64,000 nt of DNA. Source: Lachnospiraceae bacterium. GTDB taxonomy: Bacteria > Bacillota > Clostridia > Lachnospirales > Lachnospiraceae. The DNA lies in contig JAQXLY010000064.1 of NCBI GenBank assembly GCA_029012365.1, positions 51,298-115,297 of the forward strand, read 5' to 3'. Positions 49,303 to 58,613 of this stretch are shown here, in pieces (the first letter of the stretch is position 1; every line of letters starts with the position of its first letter). The notes under the pieces are model-generated. The model was not told the origin of the DNA, searched no databases, and saw only the letters and a list, made by a program, of their open reading frames with translations. The position numbers and the translations under genes were made by a program.

Positions 49303-51426
49303 ATGGATATGGAGAAAAACTCGGAGAGAGGAGATTTATCGCAGTTTGGCGAAGAAAATAAGAAAAGTGAACCACAGAAAAAGCATTTGCCGATGGGGAG
49401 TCTGCCGGTTCTGCGGTTATGTTATTTTCCTATCGTATGTCTTTTTTCGGAGCTTGTTTTAAGACTCTGTGTCTATCGCGGTTTTCCGAAGGGGACGGTG
49501 GCAGCGATTCTTTTTTCACTGGTTGCCGGAAGTGCATGGAATCTTTTGACACTCTGCTTTCCTGCAGCGGTTAACCGGATACTTCACTATTTGGGCTTGG
49601 CAGCGGTTGCTTTGTATGGGAGTGTACAGATTGTCTATTTTACGGTTTTTAACCGGTTCTTTTCGATACGGCTGTTGTTTACGGTAGGGACGGATGTACT
49701 TGAATTTAAAGAGCAGATTGTTCAGACGATAGGGGCGAGGTGGTATGGGATTGTTTTAATGCTGATTCCGGTTTTGTTACGAATTGTATTTGATACAGGC
49801 GGAGCAGGGTTTCCGAAGCTTTCGTGGAAAACGCTGTTAATGGAAGCATCAGCGGCACTTGTGTGTTATCTTGCATTTCTGGGAGTTATTTTTGCGGGAG
49901 GAAGAGCTGCCTATTCTTCATGGGATTTGTTTTTTCATGAATGGGATTCCGCACTCGGAACAAAGCGACTCGGCTTTTTTGTCGCGGCGGGGAAGGATAT
50001 AAAAGAGGTGTTTTTAGGCAGCGGTACGGATGAATTGGAGGGCTTGCTGTCACAGAATACGAAAAATCCTAATCCCCAAAAAACGAAGCAGAACGTTTCG
50101 GCAATTACTCCGCTTCCGACTCCCGGCACTAAGGATGAGATTGAACCGGGGGATAGTACGGTATCCACGTCACTGACTCCTGCACCGGTAATTGTACATG
50201 AATTATATGATTTTGCCGAACTGGCAAAAAATGAAGAAAATGCGAGTATAAGAAATCTTCATTCCTATTTTGCGGGTTTGGAGCCCGAAGCAGGGAATGA
50301 GTATACGGGTATGTTCCGGGGTTATAATCTGATTATGATAACTGCGGAGGGCTTTTCTCCATGGGCGGTAGATAAGAAATTGACACCGACACTTTACAGG
50401 CTGACACACAGCGGCTTTGTTTTTGAAAACTTTTATACGCCGCTTTGGTATACAAGCACGAGTGACGGTGAGTATGTCGCCTGTACCGGATTGCTTCCGG
50501 ATGGAGCAAACAGTATGACGCGGTCTGCAAAAAATGACATGAGGTTTGCTTTCGGAAACCAGTTTGCAGGGGAAGGATATCTGACACTTGCATATCACAA
50601 TCATAAATATGACTATTACCATAGAGATAAGAGTCATCCGAATCTGGGATATGTTTACAAGGGAATCGGAAACGGACTGGAGCTTCCGACAACCTGCTGG
50701 CCGCGTTCCGACTTTGAGATGATGAAGGCAACACTCCCGGAGTATATCGGGAATGAGCCGTTTCACATATACTATATGACAGTCAGCGGTCATATGAGTT
50801 ATACCTTTACAGATAATTCGATGTCCGCCCGTAACCGGGATGTAGTGAAGGATTTGGCGTATTCCGATTGTGCCAGGGCATATCTTGCATGCAATTATGA
50901 ACTTGAGAAGGCGCTGACATACCTGTTGGAAGAGCTGAAAGCAAAAGGAATTGCCGAACGGACGGTCATTGCTCTTTCGGCAGACCATTATCCTTACGGA
51001 CTGGACAAGCAATACATTGACGAACTGGCAGGTCATGAAGTAGAGGAAAATTTTGAATTATATAAAAATTACTTTATTCTTTGGTGCGACGGAATGAAAG
51101 AAACGATTACCGTGGATAAATATTGCTCCAGCCTCGATATCGCGCCTACACTGGCCAATTTGTTCGGTTTGTCCTACGATTCCAGATTATATATGGGCTC
51201 GGATATACTTTCCGATAAAGAAGGGTTTGTTATTTTTGACAATAAAAGCTTTCTGACCGACAGAGTGGCATATAATACCGGAACAGGGGAAGCGGAGCTG
51301 TTAGGCAGAGAGACGGTTACACAGGAATATCTCGATGAAAAGCTGCGGGAAGTAAAACAGAAGTTTGCGGTATCGAAGTCAATCCTGACGAATGACTATT
51401 TTTCCTATCTGCCGGTGCCGGAATAA
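49303..51426 (+). CDS. LTA-synthase-like membrane sulfatase
   Basis: A 707-residue protein with five N-terminal membrane helices (about residues 30-220), a Ser/Thr/Pro-rich linker with LPTPGTKDEIEPGD near 265, and an extracytoplasmic alkaline-phosphatase-fold domain (about 325-660). The nucleophile threonine sits in LWYTSTSDGEYVACTGLLPD; metal-site motifs are NLIMITAEGFSP near 340 and ALSADHYPYGLDK near 560. It is homologous to LtaS-type polyglycerolphosphate synthases and to phosphoethanolamine-type transferases; which product it makes is open. ATG 49303 (GGAGAAAAT upstream) or 49309 could start. Third gene after dapF and the LD-carboxypeptidase. Confidence 0.85.
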   Translation: MDMEKNSERGDLSQFGEENKKSEPQKKHLPMGSLPVLRLCYFPIVCLFSELVLRLCVYRGFPKGTVAAILFSLVAGSAWNLLTLCFPAAVNRILHYLGLAAVALYGSVQIVYFTVFNRFFSIRLLFTVGTDVLEFKEQIVQTIGARWYGIVLMLIPVLLRIVFDTGGAGFPKLSWKTLLMEASAALVCYLAFLGVIFAGGRAAYSSWDLFFHEWDSALGTKRLGFFVAAGKDIKEVFLGSGTDELEGLLSQNTKNPNPQKTKQNVSAITPLPTPGTKDEIEPGDSTVSTSLTPAPVIVHELYDFAELAKNEENASIRNLHSYFAGLEPEAGNEYTGMFRGYNLIMITAEGFSPWAVDKKLTPTLYRLTHSGFVFENFYTPLWYTSTSDGEYVACTGLLPDGANSMTRSAKNDMRFAFGNQFAGEGYLTLAYHNHKYDYYHRDKSHPNLGYVYKGIGNGLELPTTCWPRSDFEMMKATLPEYIGNEPFHIYYMTVSGHMSYTFTDNSMSARNRDVVKDLAYSDCARAYLACNYELEKALTYLLEELKAKGIAERTVIALSADHYPYGLDKQYIDELAGHEVEENFELYKNYFILWCDGMKETITVDKYCSSLDIAPTLANLFGLSYDSRLYMGSDILSDKEGFVIFDNKSFLTDRVAYNTGTGEAELLGRETVTQEYLDEKLREVKQKFAVSKSILTNDYFSYLPVPE

Positions 51427-51441
51427 ACGACAAAGCAAAAA

Positions 51442-51472
51442 GGGGGCTGTCGCGCTATGTGCGACAGCCCCC
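51442..51472. terminator. Bidirectional terminator between the sulfatase and the cold-shock gene
   Basis: GGGGGCTGTCGC (51442-51453) and GCGACAGCCCCC (51461-51472) form a perfect 12-bp stem with a 7-base loop. The T-run is strong on the minus strand (TTTTTGCTTTG), weak on the plus strand. Confidence 0.8.
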
Positions 51473-51494
51473 TTCGCTGTTTTAGGATTGTGAA

Positions 51495-51692
51495 TTATAA
51501 CTTCGTAACGTTTGCAGCCTGCGGACCCTTTTCACCGTTTACGACTTCAAACTCTACCTTGTCGCCTTCGTCAAGGACTTTAAATCCGTCCATGTTTAAT
51601 GCGGAATAATGTACAAATACATCGGTTCCGTTTTCATCGGAGATAAAGCCAAACCCCTTTTTTGCATTGAACCACTTTACTGTTCCGTTCAT
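51495..51692 (-). CDS. Cold-shock protein (CspA family)
   Basis: A 65-residue single cold-shock domain. RNP1 [10 protein letters not shown] and RNP2 VFVHYSALN are intact, preceded by the standard [11 protein letters not shown]. The ending [10 protein letters not shown] is also typical. It binds single-stranded nucleic acid as an RNA chaperone or transcription antiterminator. ATG 51692 follows CGGGAGGAACATACG. The leader of about 50 bases is short compared with the long cold-sensing leaders of E. coli cspA. Confidence 0.95.
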   Translation of the reverse strand: MNGTVKWFNAKKGFGFISDENGTDVFVHYSALNMDGFKVLDEGDKVEFEVVNGEKGPQAANVTKL

Positions 51693-51749
51693 CGTATGTT
51701 CCTCCCGAAACTAAAAATATGAATTAGCTGCACTTATCAGCTTAAATTT

Positions 51750-51778
51750 AAGATATCATAATTTCATAAAATTGTCAA
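51750..51778 (-). promoter_or_regulatory. Sigma-A promoter of the cold-shock gene
   Basis: On the minus strand TTGACA (51778-51773), 17 bases, TATCTT (51755-51750). Confidence 0.75.
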
Positions 51779-51861
51779 TGATACTGCTGATTTTTATGGA
51801 TTTTTTGTGTCTGATGTGGTAAGATAAGCAAAAAGACAAAGCAAAAGGAGAACAGGTAAGA

Positions 51862-54804
51862 ATGGGTCATAGGATAACGAATACGGATAGTTTAAAGAAT
51901 CTGTCGGCATATGAAATAGTTTCGGAAGAAAATCTGCCGGATATTTCCGGTTTTGGCATAACGCTTCGTCATAAAAAATCAGGAGCAAGAATCGCAGTAA
52001 TCTCCAGTGATGATAATAATAAAGTGTTTTCTATCGGATTTCGTACACCTCCCGAAGATTCCACGGGAGTCGCACATATTCTGGAGCATTCCGTACTTTG
52101 CGGTTCGGAACGCTTTCCGGTAAAGGATCCTTTTGTTGAACTGGCAAAGGGGTCTTTAAACACATTTCTGAATGCCATGACATATCCGGATAAGACAATT
52201 TATCCGGTGGCAAGCTGCAATGATAAGGACTTTGCTAATTTAATGGAAGTATATCTGGATGCTGTTTTTTTCCCGAACATTCATCATCAGGAAGAAATTT
52301 TTTTACAGGAAGGCTGGCACTATGAGCTAGAGAGCACGGATGGAGAGCTTTCCTATAACGGAGTGGTTTACAGTGAGATGAAGGGGGCATTTTCAAGCCC
52401 GGAGGAGGTGCTGCTTTCCGAAATTCAGCAGACACTGTTTCCGGATACCGCATACGGAGTGGAATCTGGCGGTGACCCGGATGTAATTCCGAAGCTTACC
52501 TACGAACAGTTTTTAGAGTTTCACAGGCGGTATTATCATCCGGTAAACAGTTATATTTATCTTTACGGTGATATGGATGTAAGAGAACGCCTTGAGTGGA
52601 TGGATAAGGAGTATCTGAGCCGTTTTGAGAGAATAGATTTGGACTCCTCCCTGACAAAGCAGGAGGGCTTTGCACAAAAGAAGACACTGGAGCGTTTTTA
52701 TTCGGTGAATACACCGGAGGAGGCTGAGGATGCGGCATATTATGCATATAGTGTTGCACTGACGGGAACGGAGGATGTAGTAAAGGAAACGGCATTTTCA
52801 CTGCTTTGCTCCGCACTATGTAATACTCCGGGTACGCCGGTAAAGAAAGCACTGGCAGAAGCGGGAATCGGAGAGGATTCCAGTGCTATGTTTGTGGATG
52901 AAATGCTGCAGCCGATTTTCTCAATTATAGTGAAAAATGCGCCGGAGGATAAGGGTGAAGCTTTTTACGGTGTTGTTACGGAGACACTAAAGAATTGTGT
53001 CAGAGAGGGGATTTCCAAGAAATCACTGCTTGCGGCATTGAACCGGATGGAATTTTCGCTCAGGGAGGGAGATTCCGGAAATTATCCGAAGGGCTTACGT
53101 TACGGTCAGCAGATGCTCTCTACATGGCTGTATGACGATACAAGGGTATTTGATAATCTGCATTGGACTCCGGTGTTTGACCGTCTGCGGGAGTTAATCG
53201 ATACGGACTATTTTGAAAAGCTGGTACAGGAGTATCTGATTGAGGGTAAGCACGCTGTTCTTTTGAAGCTGCTGCCAAAGGAAGGCCTGCTTGCCGAAAA
53301 GGAGAATGCCTTAAAGGAGTCTCTGGCAAAATACAAGAAGGGTCTTACGGAGCAGGAGGTAAAAGAGCTGGTGAGCCGTACTGCGGCGCTTAAGCAGTAT
53401 CAGAGCGAGCCGTCTTCCCCGGAAGCACTGGCAAAGATTCCGCGCCTTACAAGAGAGGACATTAAGAAAGAAGCAGACCCGATTATCAACGAAGTGAAAG
53501 AAATCGACGGAGTGACGGTGCTGCATCAGGAGCTTTTTACCGGCGGGATTGCATATGTAAAGCTGTTATTTGATTTAAAGAAGGTTTCGGCTGAGCTGCT
53601 CCCTTATGTGGGCATGCTTGCAAGGATATTCGGACGTATGGATACCGGAAAACAGACCTATCTTGATTTAAATAATGAAATTAACATTCATACCGGCGGA
53701 ATTTCCACCGGCACGCTTGTTGCGTCAAGGTATGATGATTTGCATGAGTACCGTTTATTCTTTGTCGCAGAGGGAAAAGCACTTTATGGTAAGATTCCGG
53801 AATTGTTCTCTTATCTGCGGGAGCTTTTGACGGAAACCGTATTTGATAACCCGTCAAGAATCAGGGAAATCCTGCTGGAGCAAAAGAGCGGTATGGAGAG
53901 CGGATATACCGATATGGCTCATAGTGCCGCAATCAAGCGTGCTTCCTCCTATTTTTCGGCGGTCGGCACGGCTATGGAGAAGCTTGACGGCATAGAGTAC
54001 TATGAATTTATTTCGGATTTATTGATGCATTATGAGGAAAGAAAGGAAGAGCTTGTGAGAAAGCTTTCGGAAGCCTTTTCCTGCATTTTTGCAAGGGATG
54101 TGCTGACTGTCAGTGTGACGGCTGACGCGAAAGGCTATGAAAAGGTAAAAGAGCAGTGTGCGGCATTGTTTGAAGCATTTGCTCCTGTAGCGAAGGGCGG
54201 AGAGCTTGTGCTTGTACCGGAAAAGAAAAATGAGGGCTTTATTACACCGGGACAGGTACAGTATGTCTGCAGGGCAGGAGATTTCAGACGGTGCGGTGCC
54301 GCTTATTCGGGGGCTTATGAGGTACTTCGTACTGCCATGAGCTATGGTTATCTCTGGAACAACGTCCGCGTAAAGGGAGGCGCTTACGGCGCAACGCTGA
54401 TTGCGATGGAAAACGGTCGAATGGCATTTTGTTCATGGAGAGACCCGCATCTTACCAGAACCATGAAGGTATATGAGGATGCAATAGATTATATTGCGAA
54501 CTTTGATGCAGACGAGGCGGAGATGACAAAGTATGTCATCGGTACAATGAGTAATGTGGATATGCCTAGAAATCCGCGCATGGAAGGAGAGCGCGGATGT
54601 ACGTCATATCTGACGGGACGTACATTTGCTTCCGTACAGGCATGCCGTGACCAGATTTTAAATGTAACCGTGGAGGATATTCGTGCACTGGCGGACGGAG
54701 TGCGTGATATGCTGTCACAGAATTGCTGCTGTACTATCGGTTCCGAAAAGAAATTACGTGAGGATTCGGAGCACTTTATGGTTGTACGGGATTTGCTGCG
54801 TTAA
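51862..54804 (+). CDS. M16C-family zinc peptidase (PreP-like)
   Basis: A 980-residue insulinase-family peptidase made of four M16 units. The inverted zinc motif is GVAHILEHSVLCGSERFPVK (HxxEH) near residue 75, with the third ligand Glu in YNGVVYSEMKGAFSSPE near 175. NTFLNAMTYPDKTIYPVAS follows as in presequence peptidase and CymC1-like proteins. The C-terminal half (about 520-980) is the degenerate partner and contains RVKGGAYGATLIAM. There is no signal peptide; it likely acts on peptides in the cytoplasm. AAAAGGAGAACAGGTAAG precedes the ATG. era follows after 43 bases. Confidence 0.92.
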   Translation: MGHRITNTDSLKNLSAYEIVSEENLPDISGFGITLRHKKSGARIAVISSDDNNKVFSIGFRTPPEDSTGVAHILEHSVLCGSERFPVKDPFVELAKGSLNTFLNAMTYPDKTIYPVASCNDKDFANLMEVYLDAVFFPNIHHQEEIFLQEGWHYELESTDGELSYNGVVYSEMKGAFSSPEEVLLSEIQQTLFPDTAYGVESGGDPDVIPKLTYEQFLEFHRRYYHPVNSYIYLYGDMDVRERLEWMDKEYLSRFERIDLDSSLTKQEGFAQKKTLERFYSVNTPEEAEDAAYYAYSVALTGTEDVVKETAFSLLCSALCNTPGTPVKKALAEAGIGEDSSAMFVDEMLQPIFSIIVKNAPEDKGEAFYGVVTETLKNCVREGISKKSLLAALNRMEFSLREGDSGNYPKGLRYGQQMLSTWLYDDTRVFDNLHWTPVFDRLRELIDTDYFEKLVQEYLIEGKHAVLLKLLPKEGLLAEKENALKESLAKYKKGLTEQEVKELVSRTAALKQYQSEPSSPEALAKIPRLTREDIKKEADPIINEVKEIDGVTVLHQELFTGGIAYVKLLFDLKKVSAELLPYVGMLARIFGRMDTGKQTYLDLNNEINIHTGGISTGTLVASRYDDLHEYRLFFVAEGKALYGKIPELFSYLRELLTETVFDNPSRIREILLEQKSGMESGYTDMAHSAAIKRASSYFSAVGTAMEKLDGIEYYEFISDLLMHYEERKEELVRKLSEAFSCIFARDVLTVSVTADAKGYEKVKEQCAALFEAFAPVAKGGELVLVPEKKNEGFITPGQVQYVCRAGDFRRCGAAYSGAYEVLRTAMSYGYLWNNVRVKGGAYGATLIAMENGRMAFCSWRDPHLTRTMKVYEDAIDYIANFDADEAEMTKYVIGTMSNVDMPRNPRMEGERGCTSYLTGRTFASVQACRDQILNVTVEDIRALADGVRDMLSQNCCCTIGSEKKLREDSEHFMVVRDLLR

Positions 54805-54847
54805 GCGGGTTTGAAGCTGTGACGGGACAAAGACAGGGAGAATAAGG

Positions 54848-55795
54848 ATGAAGCAGGATAATAAGAAAGGAAAAAAGGCAGGAAGCACAGAGCGGGGATT
54901 TCATTCGGGCTTTGTGGCACTAATCGGCAGACCGAATGTGGGAAAATCAACGCTTATGAATCATCTGATTAAGCAAAAGATTGCGATTACATCCAATAAG
55001 CCTCAGACTACAAGAACCAGAATTCAGACCGTATATACGGATGAGCGGGGACAGATTATTTTTCTGGATACTCCGGGAATCCACAAGGCGAAGAACAAGC
55101 TTGGTGAATATATGGTAAATGTGGCGGAAGGAACGCTTTCCGAGGTAGATGTAATTTTATGGCTGGTAGAGCCGACAGACTACATCGGTGCAGGTGAACA
55201 GCATATTCTCGATGTGCTTGCCCGGTCAAAAACACCGGTTATTCTGGTGATTAATAAGATGGATACAGTGGATAAGGAAACGCTTGCCAAAGCAGAGGCA
55301 GCCTATCGGGATAAGTACCCGTTTGAGGCAATTATTGTGGTTAGCGCACTTCGCAGCCGGAATGTGGATAAGCTGCAGTCTCTTTTGTTTTCCTTACTTC
55401 CGGAGGGACCGATGTATTATGACGAGGATACGGTAACAGACCAGCCGGAGCGTCAGATTGCAGCGGAGATTATTCGTGAAAAGGCACTTCGCCTTTTGGA
55501 TGATGAGATACCGCACGGCATTGCGGTTGCAATCGACCGGATGAAGGAGCGCCCGGACGGAAGGCTGGTGGATATTGATGCTACAATTATCTGCGAAAGA
55601 GATTCCCATAAAGGGATTATTATCGGGAAACAGGGAGCTATGTTAAAACGTATCGGTACGGAGGCAAGAAAAGAAATAGAGCTCTTATTTGAGTATCGTG
55701 TGAACTTAAAGCTCTGGGTAAAGGTAAAGAAGGACTGGAGAGACAGCGATTTTCTATTAAAGAACTATGGTTATACGGAACAGGCACAGGAATAG
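54848..55795 (+). CDS. era: GTPase Era
   Basis: A 315-residue GTPase that helps mature 16S rRNA and 30S subunits. G1 ALIGRPNVGKSTLMN near residue 24, G2 region KPQTTRTRIQ, G3 FLDTPGIHKAKN near 78, G4 VINKMD near 140 and G5 VSALRSRNVDKL near 170 are all present. The C-terminal KH domain (about 220-315) has the GxxG loop GKQGAMLKRIG. AGGGAGAATAAGG precedes the ATG. Followed by a yqzL-like gene and recO as in other Firmicutes. Confidence 0.96.
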   Translation: MKQDNKKGKKAGSTERGFHSGFVALIGRPNVGKSTLMNHLIKQKIAITSNKPQTTRTRIQTVYTDERGQIIFLDTPGIHKAKNKLGEYMVNVAEGTLSEVDVILWLVEPTDYIGAGEQHILDVLARSKTPVILVINKMDTVDKETLAKAEAAYRDKYPFEAIIVVSALRSRNVDKLQSLLFSLLPEGPMYYDEDTVTDQPERQIAAEIIREKALRLLDDEIPHGIAVAIDRMKERPDGRLVDIDATIICERDSHKGIIIGKQGAMLKRIGTEARKEIELLFEYRVNLKLWVKVKKDWRDSDFLLKNYGYTEQAQE

Positions 55796-55975
55796 AGTAC
55801 AAATAGGTGGTATAAAATGGCCGGTGAAGTAACGAAAGGTTACAGTGGTCGTGTCAAGCCCTAATTTTTTTACGGAGGCTAGGATTTTCTTATCAGTGTA
55901 TTTTCTTTTGTTTCGGAGATGCTAGTATTGTAACACGGGATTAGCAGAAGCAGACGAAAATACGGGGGTACGGCA

Positions 55976-56149
55976 ATGGAAGAAGAGTATTGGACACGAT
56001 TTTTAAGTTCCGGCAGCGTAACGGATTATCTGAATTACCGGGAAGCGGTAGAGAAACAGCACAGGCAGGAACAGGCAGTACAGGGAGAGTCCTATGACGG
56101 AAAGTATTACAGTGACAGGAATGATATTGTCGGCACAGCCAATCGGTGA
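55976..56149 (+). CDS. YqzL-like small protein between era and recO
   Basis: A 57-residue reading frame opened by ATG 55976 (ACGGGGGTACGGCA upstream), beginning EEEYWTRFLSSGSVTDYLNY and continuing with REAVEKQHRQEQ. Its W...F...SG.V.DYL.Y pattern and its place immediately before recO match YqzL, the short protein conserved between era and recO in Firmicutes. It overlaps the start of recO by 56 bases in a different frame; the last ~20 residues are probably unconserved. Function unknown. The 180 bases before it contain no gene except a 15-codon frame at 55818 that is not convincing. Confidence 0.6.
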   Translation: MEEEYWTRFLSSGSVTDYLNYREAVEKQHRQEQAVQGESYDGKYYSDRNDIVGTANR

Positions 56150-56906
56150 GTACGACCGGAGACTGGTGCTGCTGACAAAGGAAAGAGGGAAAATTTCCGC
56201 ATTCGCGAAAGGTGCACGGCGTCCGACAGCAGCATTACTCGGATGCAGCCAGCCGTTTGTATTCGGACAATTCACTTTATATGAAGGCAGAAGCTCTTAT
56301 ACATTACAGAGTGCGGAGGTAGAAAATTATTTTGCAAAATTGCGGGAAGACCTGGAAACTGTATATTACGGGGTGTATTTCTGTGAGTTTGCAGAAGCTG
56401 TTACAAGAGAAGGGCTACCTGCAAAAGAGGAATTAAAGGTATTATATCGTTCCCTTGGGGCGCTTCTTAAGCGCTCCATCGGGGTAGAGCTGGTACGGGC
56501 GGTGTTTGAGTTAAAGATGCTTTCTGTATGCGGCGTTTCGCCACAGGTATTTGAGTGTGTGAAATGCAGAAGGAAGGAAGAACTGGTTTGGTTCTCGACG
56601 AAAAGCGGTGGGTGTATTTGTAAGGAGTGCGCGGACAAGCTGTGGCGGGAAGCAGAAAATGAGCGTCAAGGGGTGCAGAAAAGCGGGAGAAGTCCGGGAG
56701 TTGATTTGGAAGAAAAATTTCAGGCTATATCCGGTTCTACTCTTTATACCATGCAGTATATTTTGTCCACACCAATCGAGAGCCTCTATACCTTTACCGT
56801 ATCGGAGGAGGTTCTTTTGCAGCTGAAGAAGGTATTAAAGGAGTTTCTTTCCATACATATCGGGCGGAGGTTTAAGAGTCTGGAAATGCTGGAGCTGCTT
56901 GGATGA
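56094..56906 (+). CDS. recO: DNA repair protein RecO
   Basis: A 270-residue protein of the RecFOR pathway that helps load RecA on SSB-coated DNA. The N-terminal OB fold reads VTGMILSAQPIGEYDRRLVL followed by KERGKISAFAKGARRPT. The helical part follows, with the zinc finger CVKCRRKEELVW and CICKEC near residues 155-180. AGGGAGAGTCCT precedes the ATG, which lies within the yqzL-like frame. A relic of a HEPN protein follows 50 bases later. Confidence 0.92.
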   Translation: MTESITVTGMILSAQPIGEYDRRLVLLTKERGKISAFAKGARRPTAALLGCSQPFVFGQFTLYEGRSSYTLQSAEVENYFAKLREDLETVYYGVYFCEFAEAVTREGLPAKEELKVLYRSLGALLKRSIGVELVRAVFELKMLSVCGVSPQVFECVKCRRKEELVWFSTKSGGCICKECADKLWREAENERQGVQKSGRSPGVDLEEKFQAISGSTLYTMQYILSTPIESLYTFTVSEEVLLQLKKVLKEFLSIHIGRRFKSLEMLELLG

Positions 56907-56956
56907 CGGTTTTGTTTAGTGAGGAAGGAAAATGAAGCAGACAGGATTAAGAGATA

Positions 56957-57133
56957 ATGTATGAGCCGGGGTGGAAGGTTTTAAAGGAATTGATGATGTA
57001 TGAAGGAAAAAACATCGCCAATACGGGTTCTCCACGGGAGATAATTAAATCGGCTTACTCAGTATATGATTTTATCGAAGAACAAATATGGTTATCTATG
57101 TTGAGGGTCAGAAACGATATGGCGTGTAAGTAA
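56957..57133 (+). pseudogene. HEPN / nucleotidyltransferase-substrate-binding (HI0074-like) relic
   Basis: A 58-codon frame reading YEPGWKVLKELMMYEGKN, then SPREIIKSAYSVYDFIEEQI and WLSMLRVRND before a stop. This is the core of the HepT/HI0074 four-helix family, where intact proteins (about 120-140 residues) have FELAWKxLKDYL...SPRxxIxxAF...WLxMLxDRN. Both the N-terminal helix and the C-terminal part after the RN motif are missing, and no MntA nucleotidyltransferase is nearby, so it is likely a leftover of a toxin-antitoxin pair inserted behind recO. Confidence 0.6.
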
Positions 57134-57154
57134 GAGTCAGGAGGGAAGGCTGCT

Positions 57155-57391
57155 ATGTCCAGAACCATGCAATTTAAAATGGAACGTCCCAATCTTGTAA
57201 AGCCGGGAGATGAGGTGGAAATCAGGGAGTCGACGCTTCCGAATGCAATTTTTTATTATGTGATAGAGCCGGCGGTAGCCATGTCCGGAAATATTCCGTT
57301 TCGTGAGAGGCTGACAAAGCGAAACGGCGTAGTAAAGGATGTGGAGGAGAACAGCCGCGGGTATTATGTAACGGTAGAATTTGAGGAGTAA
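57155..57391 (+). CDS. Small uncharacterised protein, 78 residues
   Basis: Not recognised. The protein reads as a compact mixed beta fold: [35 protein letters not shown], then [20 protein letters not shown] before an acidic end. The closing block [20 protein letters not shown] recalls KOW/SH3-like barrels, but no family can be named. CAGGAGGGAAGGCTGCT is a strong ribosome binding site, which argues that it is real. A terminator follows at 57406, shared with trpS on the other strand. Confidence 0.65.
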   Translation: MSRTMQFKMERPNLVKPGDEVEIRESTLPNAIFYYVIEPAVAMSGNIPFRERLTKRNGVVKDVEENSRGYYVTVEFEE

Positions 57392-57405
57392 GGGTAAATG
57401 AAAGA

Positions 57406-57436
57406 GGGCTGTCGCTTGCATTAATGCGACAGCCCC
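57406..57436. terminator. Bidirectional terminator before trpS
   Basis: GGGCTGTCGC (57406-57415) and GCGACAGCCC (57426-57435) form a stem with a loop TTGCATTAAT that can itself pair. ATTCATTTTTTT follows on the plus strand. The stem core is the same as at 51442 and close to that at 46019. Confidence 0.75.
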
Positions 57437-57482
57437 ATTCATTTTTTTCTCCGACTCCTGACAAAGGACCGGAAATATGGCT

Positions 57483-58487
57483 TTATCGAATCCGCTCCGG
57501 GAATCCGACCTTTTTCTGTACCTTGCGGAGAGTCTTTGTCGCAACATAGTTCGCACGCTCCGCGTTGTTTTTAATGATGCTGTCGATGTATGCCTTATCC
57601 TTTGAAAGCTCGGCGACACGCTCCTGAAGCGGCTTTAATACATCCACAACGGATTCACCTACGGCAAGCTTGAATTCACCGTAGCCCTTGCCGTCAAATT
57701 CCTTTTCTACTTCCTCTATGGACTTGCCGGTGGTAGCGCGGTAGATATCGATTAGGTTGCTGATACCCGGTTTGTCTTCCGAATATCTTACTTCGCTGTC
57801 GGAATCGGTTACGGCACGCTTAAACTTGCGGATAACGGTGTCCGGGTCGTCCATCAGGTAAATGCTTGCGTTTGGGTTTTCATCCGACTTCGACATCTTC
57901 TTTGAAGGGTCCTGTAAGCTCATAATCTTTGCACCGACTTTTCCGAGATATGCCTCCGGAATCTTGAATACATCACCGTAAATACTGTTAAAGCGTTGTG
58001 CAATATCACGGGTCAGCTCCAAATGCTGCATCTGGTCGATACCGACCGGAACGACGTCCGCCTGAAACAAAAGAATATCTGCTGCCATCAGAACCGGATA
58101 GGTAAATAAACCGGCGTTGATGTTGTCTGCATGCTTTGCAGACTTATCCTTAAACTGCGTCATTCGCTGCAGCTCACCCATATAGGTGTAGCAATTTAAA
58201 ATCCACGCAAGCTCGGCATGGCCGGATACGTGAGACTGATAATAGATGCAGTTCTTTTCCGGGTCTAAACCGGCGGCAATATAAAGGGTCAGAAGAGCAC
58301 GGGCACGTTGTCTTAACTCTGCCGGATTCTGGCGTATGGTAATGGAGTGCTCATCCACTACACAGTAGTAGCACTCATAGTCTTCATTCATGGAAACCCA
58401 GTTCTTTAGAGCTCCGAGATAATTGCCGAGAGTTAAATTACCGGTTGCCTGCATTCCGCTGAACAATACTTTTTTTTCGTCTGCCAT
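57483..58487 (-). CDS. trpS: Tryptophan--tRNA ligase
   Basis: A 334-residue class I synthetase charging tRNA-Trp. The HIGH-type motif is GNLTLGNYLGALKNW near residue 17, the KMSKS motif is SKKMSKSDENPNASIYLM near 200, and LFQADVVPVGIDQMQHLELT near 140 is the tryptophan/dimer region. Length is normal. GAAGGAGTACCT precedes the ATG. The leader of about 90 bases from the promoter at 58585 is too short for a standard T-box. Confidence 0.95.
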   Translation of the reverse strand: MADEKKVLFSGMQATGNLTLGNYLGALKNWVSMNEDYECYYCVVDEHSITIRQNPAELRQRARALLTLYIAAGLDPEKNCIYYQSHVSGHAELAWILNCYTYMGELQRMTQFKDKSAKHADNINAGLFTYPVLMAADILLFQADVVPVGIDQMQHLELTRDIAQRFNSIYGDVFKIPEAYLGKVGAKIMSLQDPSKKMSKSDENPNASIYLMDDPDTVIRKFKRAVTDSDSEVRYSEDKPGISNLIDIYRATTGKSIEEVEKEFDGKGYGEFKLAVGESVVDVLKPLQERVAELSKDKAYIDSIIKNNAERANYVATKTLRKVQKKVGFPERIR

Positions 58488-58584
58488 AGGTACTCCTTCT
58501 CCGCAAACAAAGCAGCACAGGCTGCCTGCGGAATATTGTGTTGAGCCTGCCTTACATCGGAGAGAGGCTTTTTGCTTTTAATCT

Positions 58585-58613
58585 ACTATATATGACTATC
58601 TTTGAAATGTCAA
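58585..58613 (-). promoter_or_regulatory. Sigma-A promoter of trpS
   Basis: On the minus strand TTGACA (58613-58608), 17 bases, TATAGT (58590-58585). The 58488-58806 gap holds only this promoter, its leader, and the promoter of the ATPase gene. Confidence 0.8.

Noticed and set aside
50203..51036. A 277-codon minus-strand frame opposite the sulfatase gene
   Set aside because: Its composition is Cys/Ile/His-rich as expected for an antisense shadow, and the plus strand holds the sulfatase motifs.
55818..55865. 15-codon frame MAGEVTKGYSGRVKP after era
   Set aside because: It is very short, has only a weak ribosome binding site and no family that I recognise.
58488..58584. T-box leader upstream of trpS
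   Set aside because: The leader from the mapped-by-eye promoter is only about 90 bases and no T-box sequence (TGGNACCGCG) was found.
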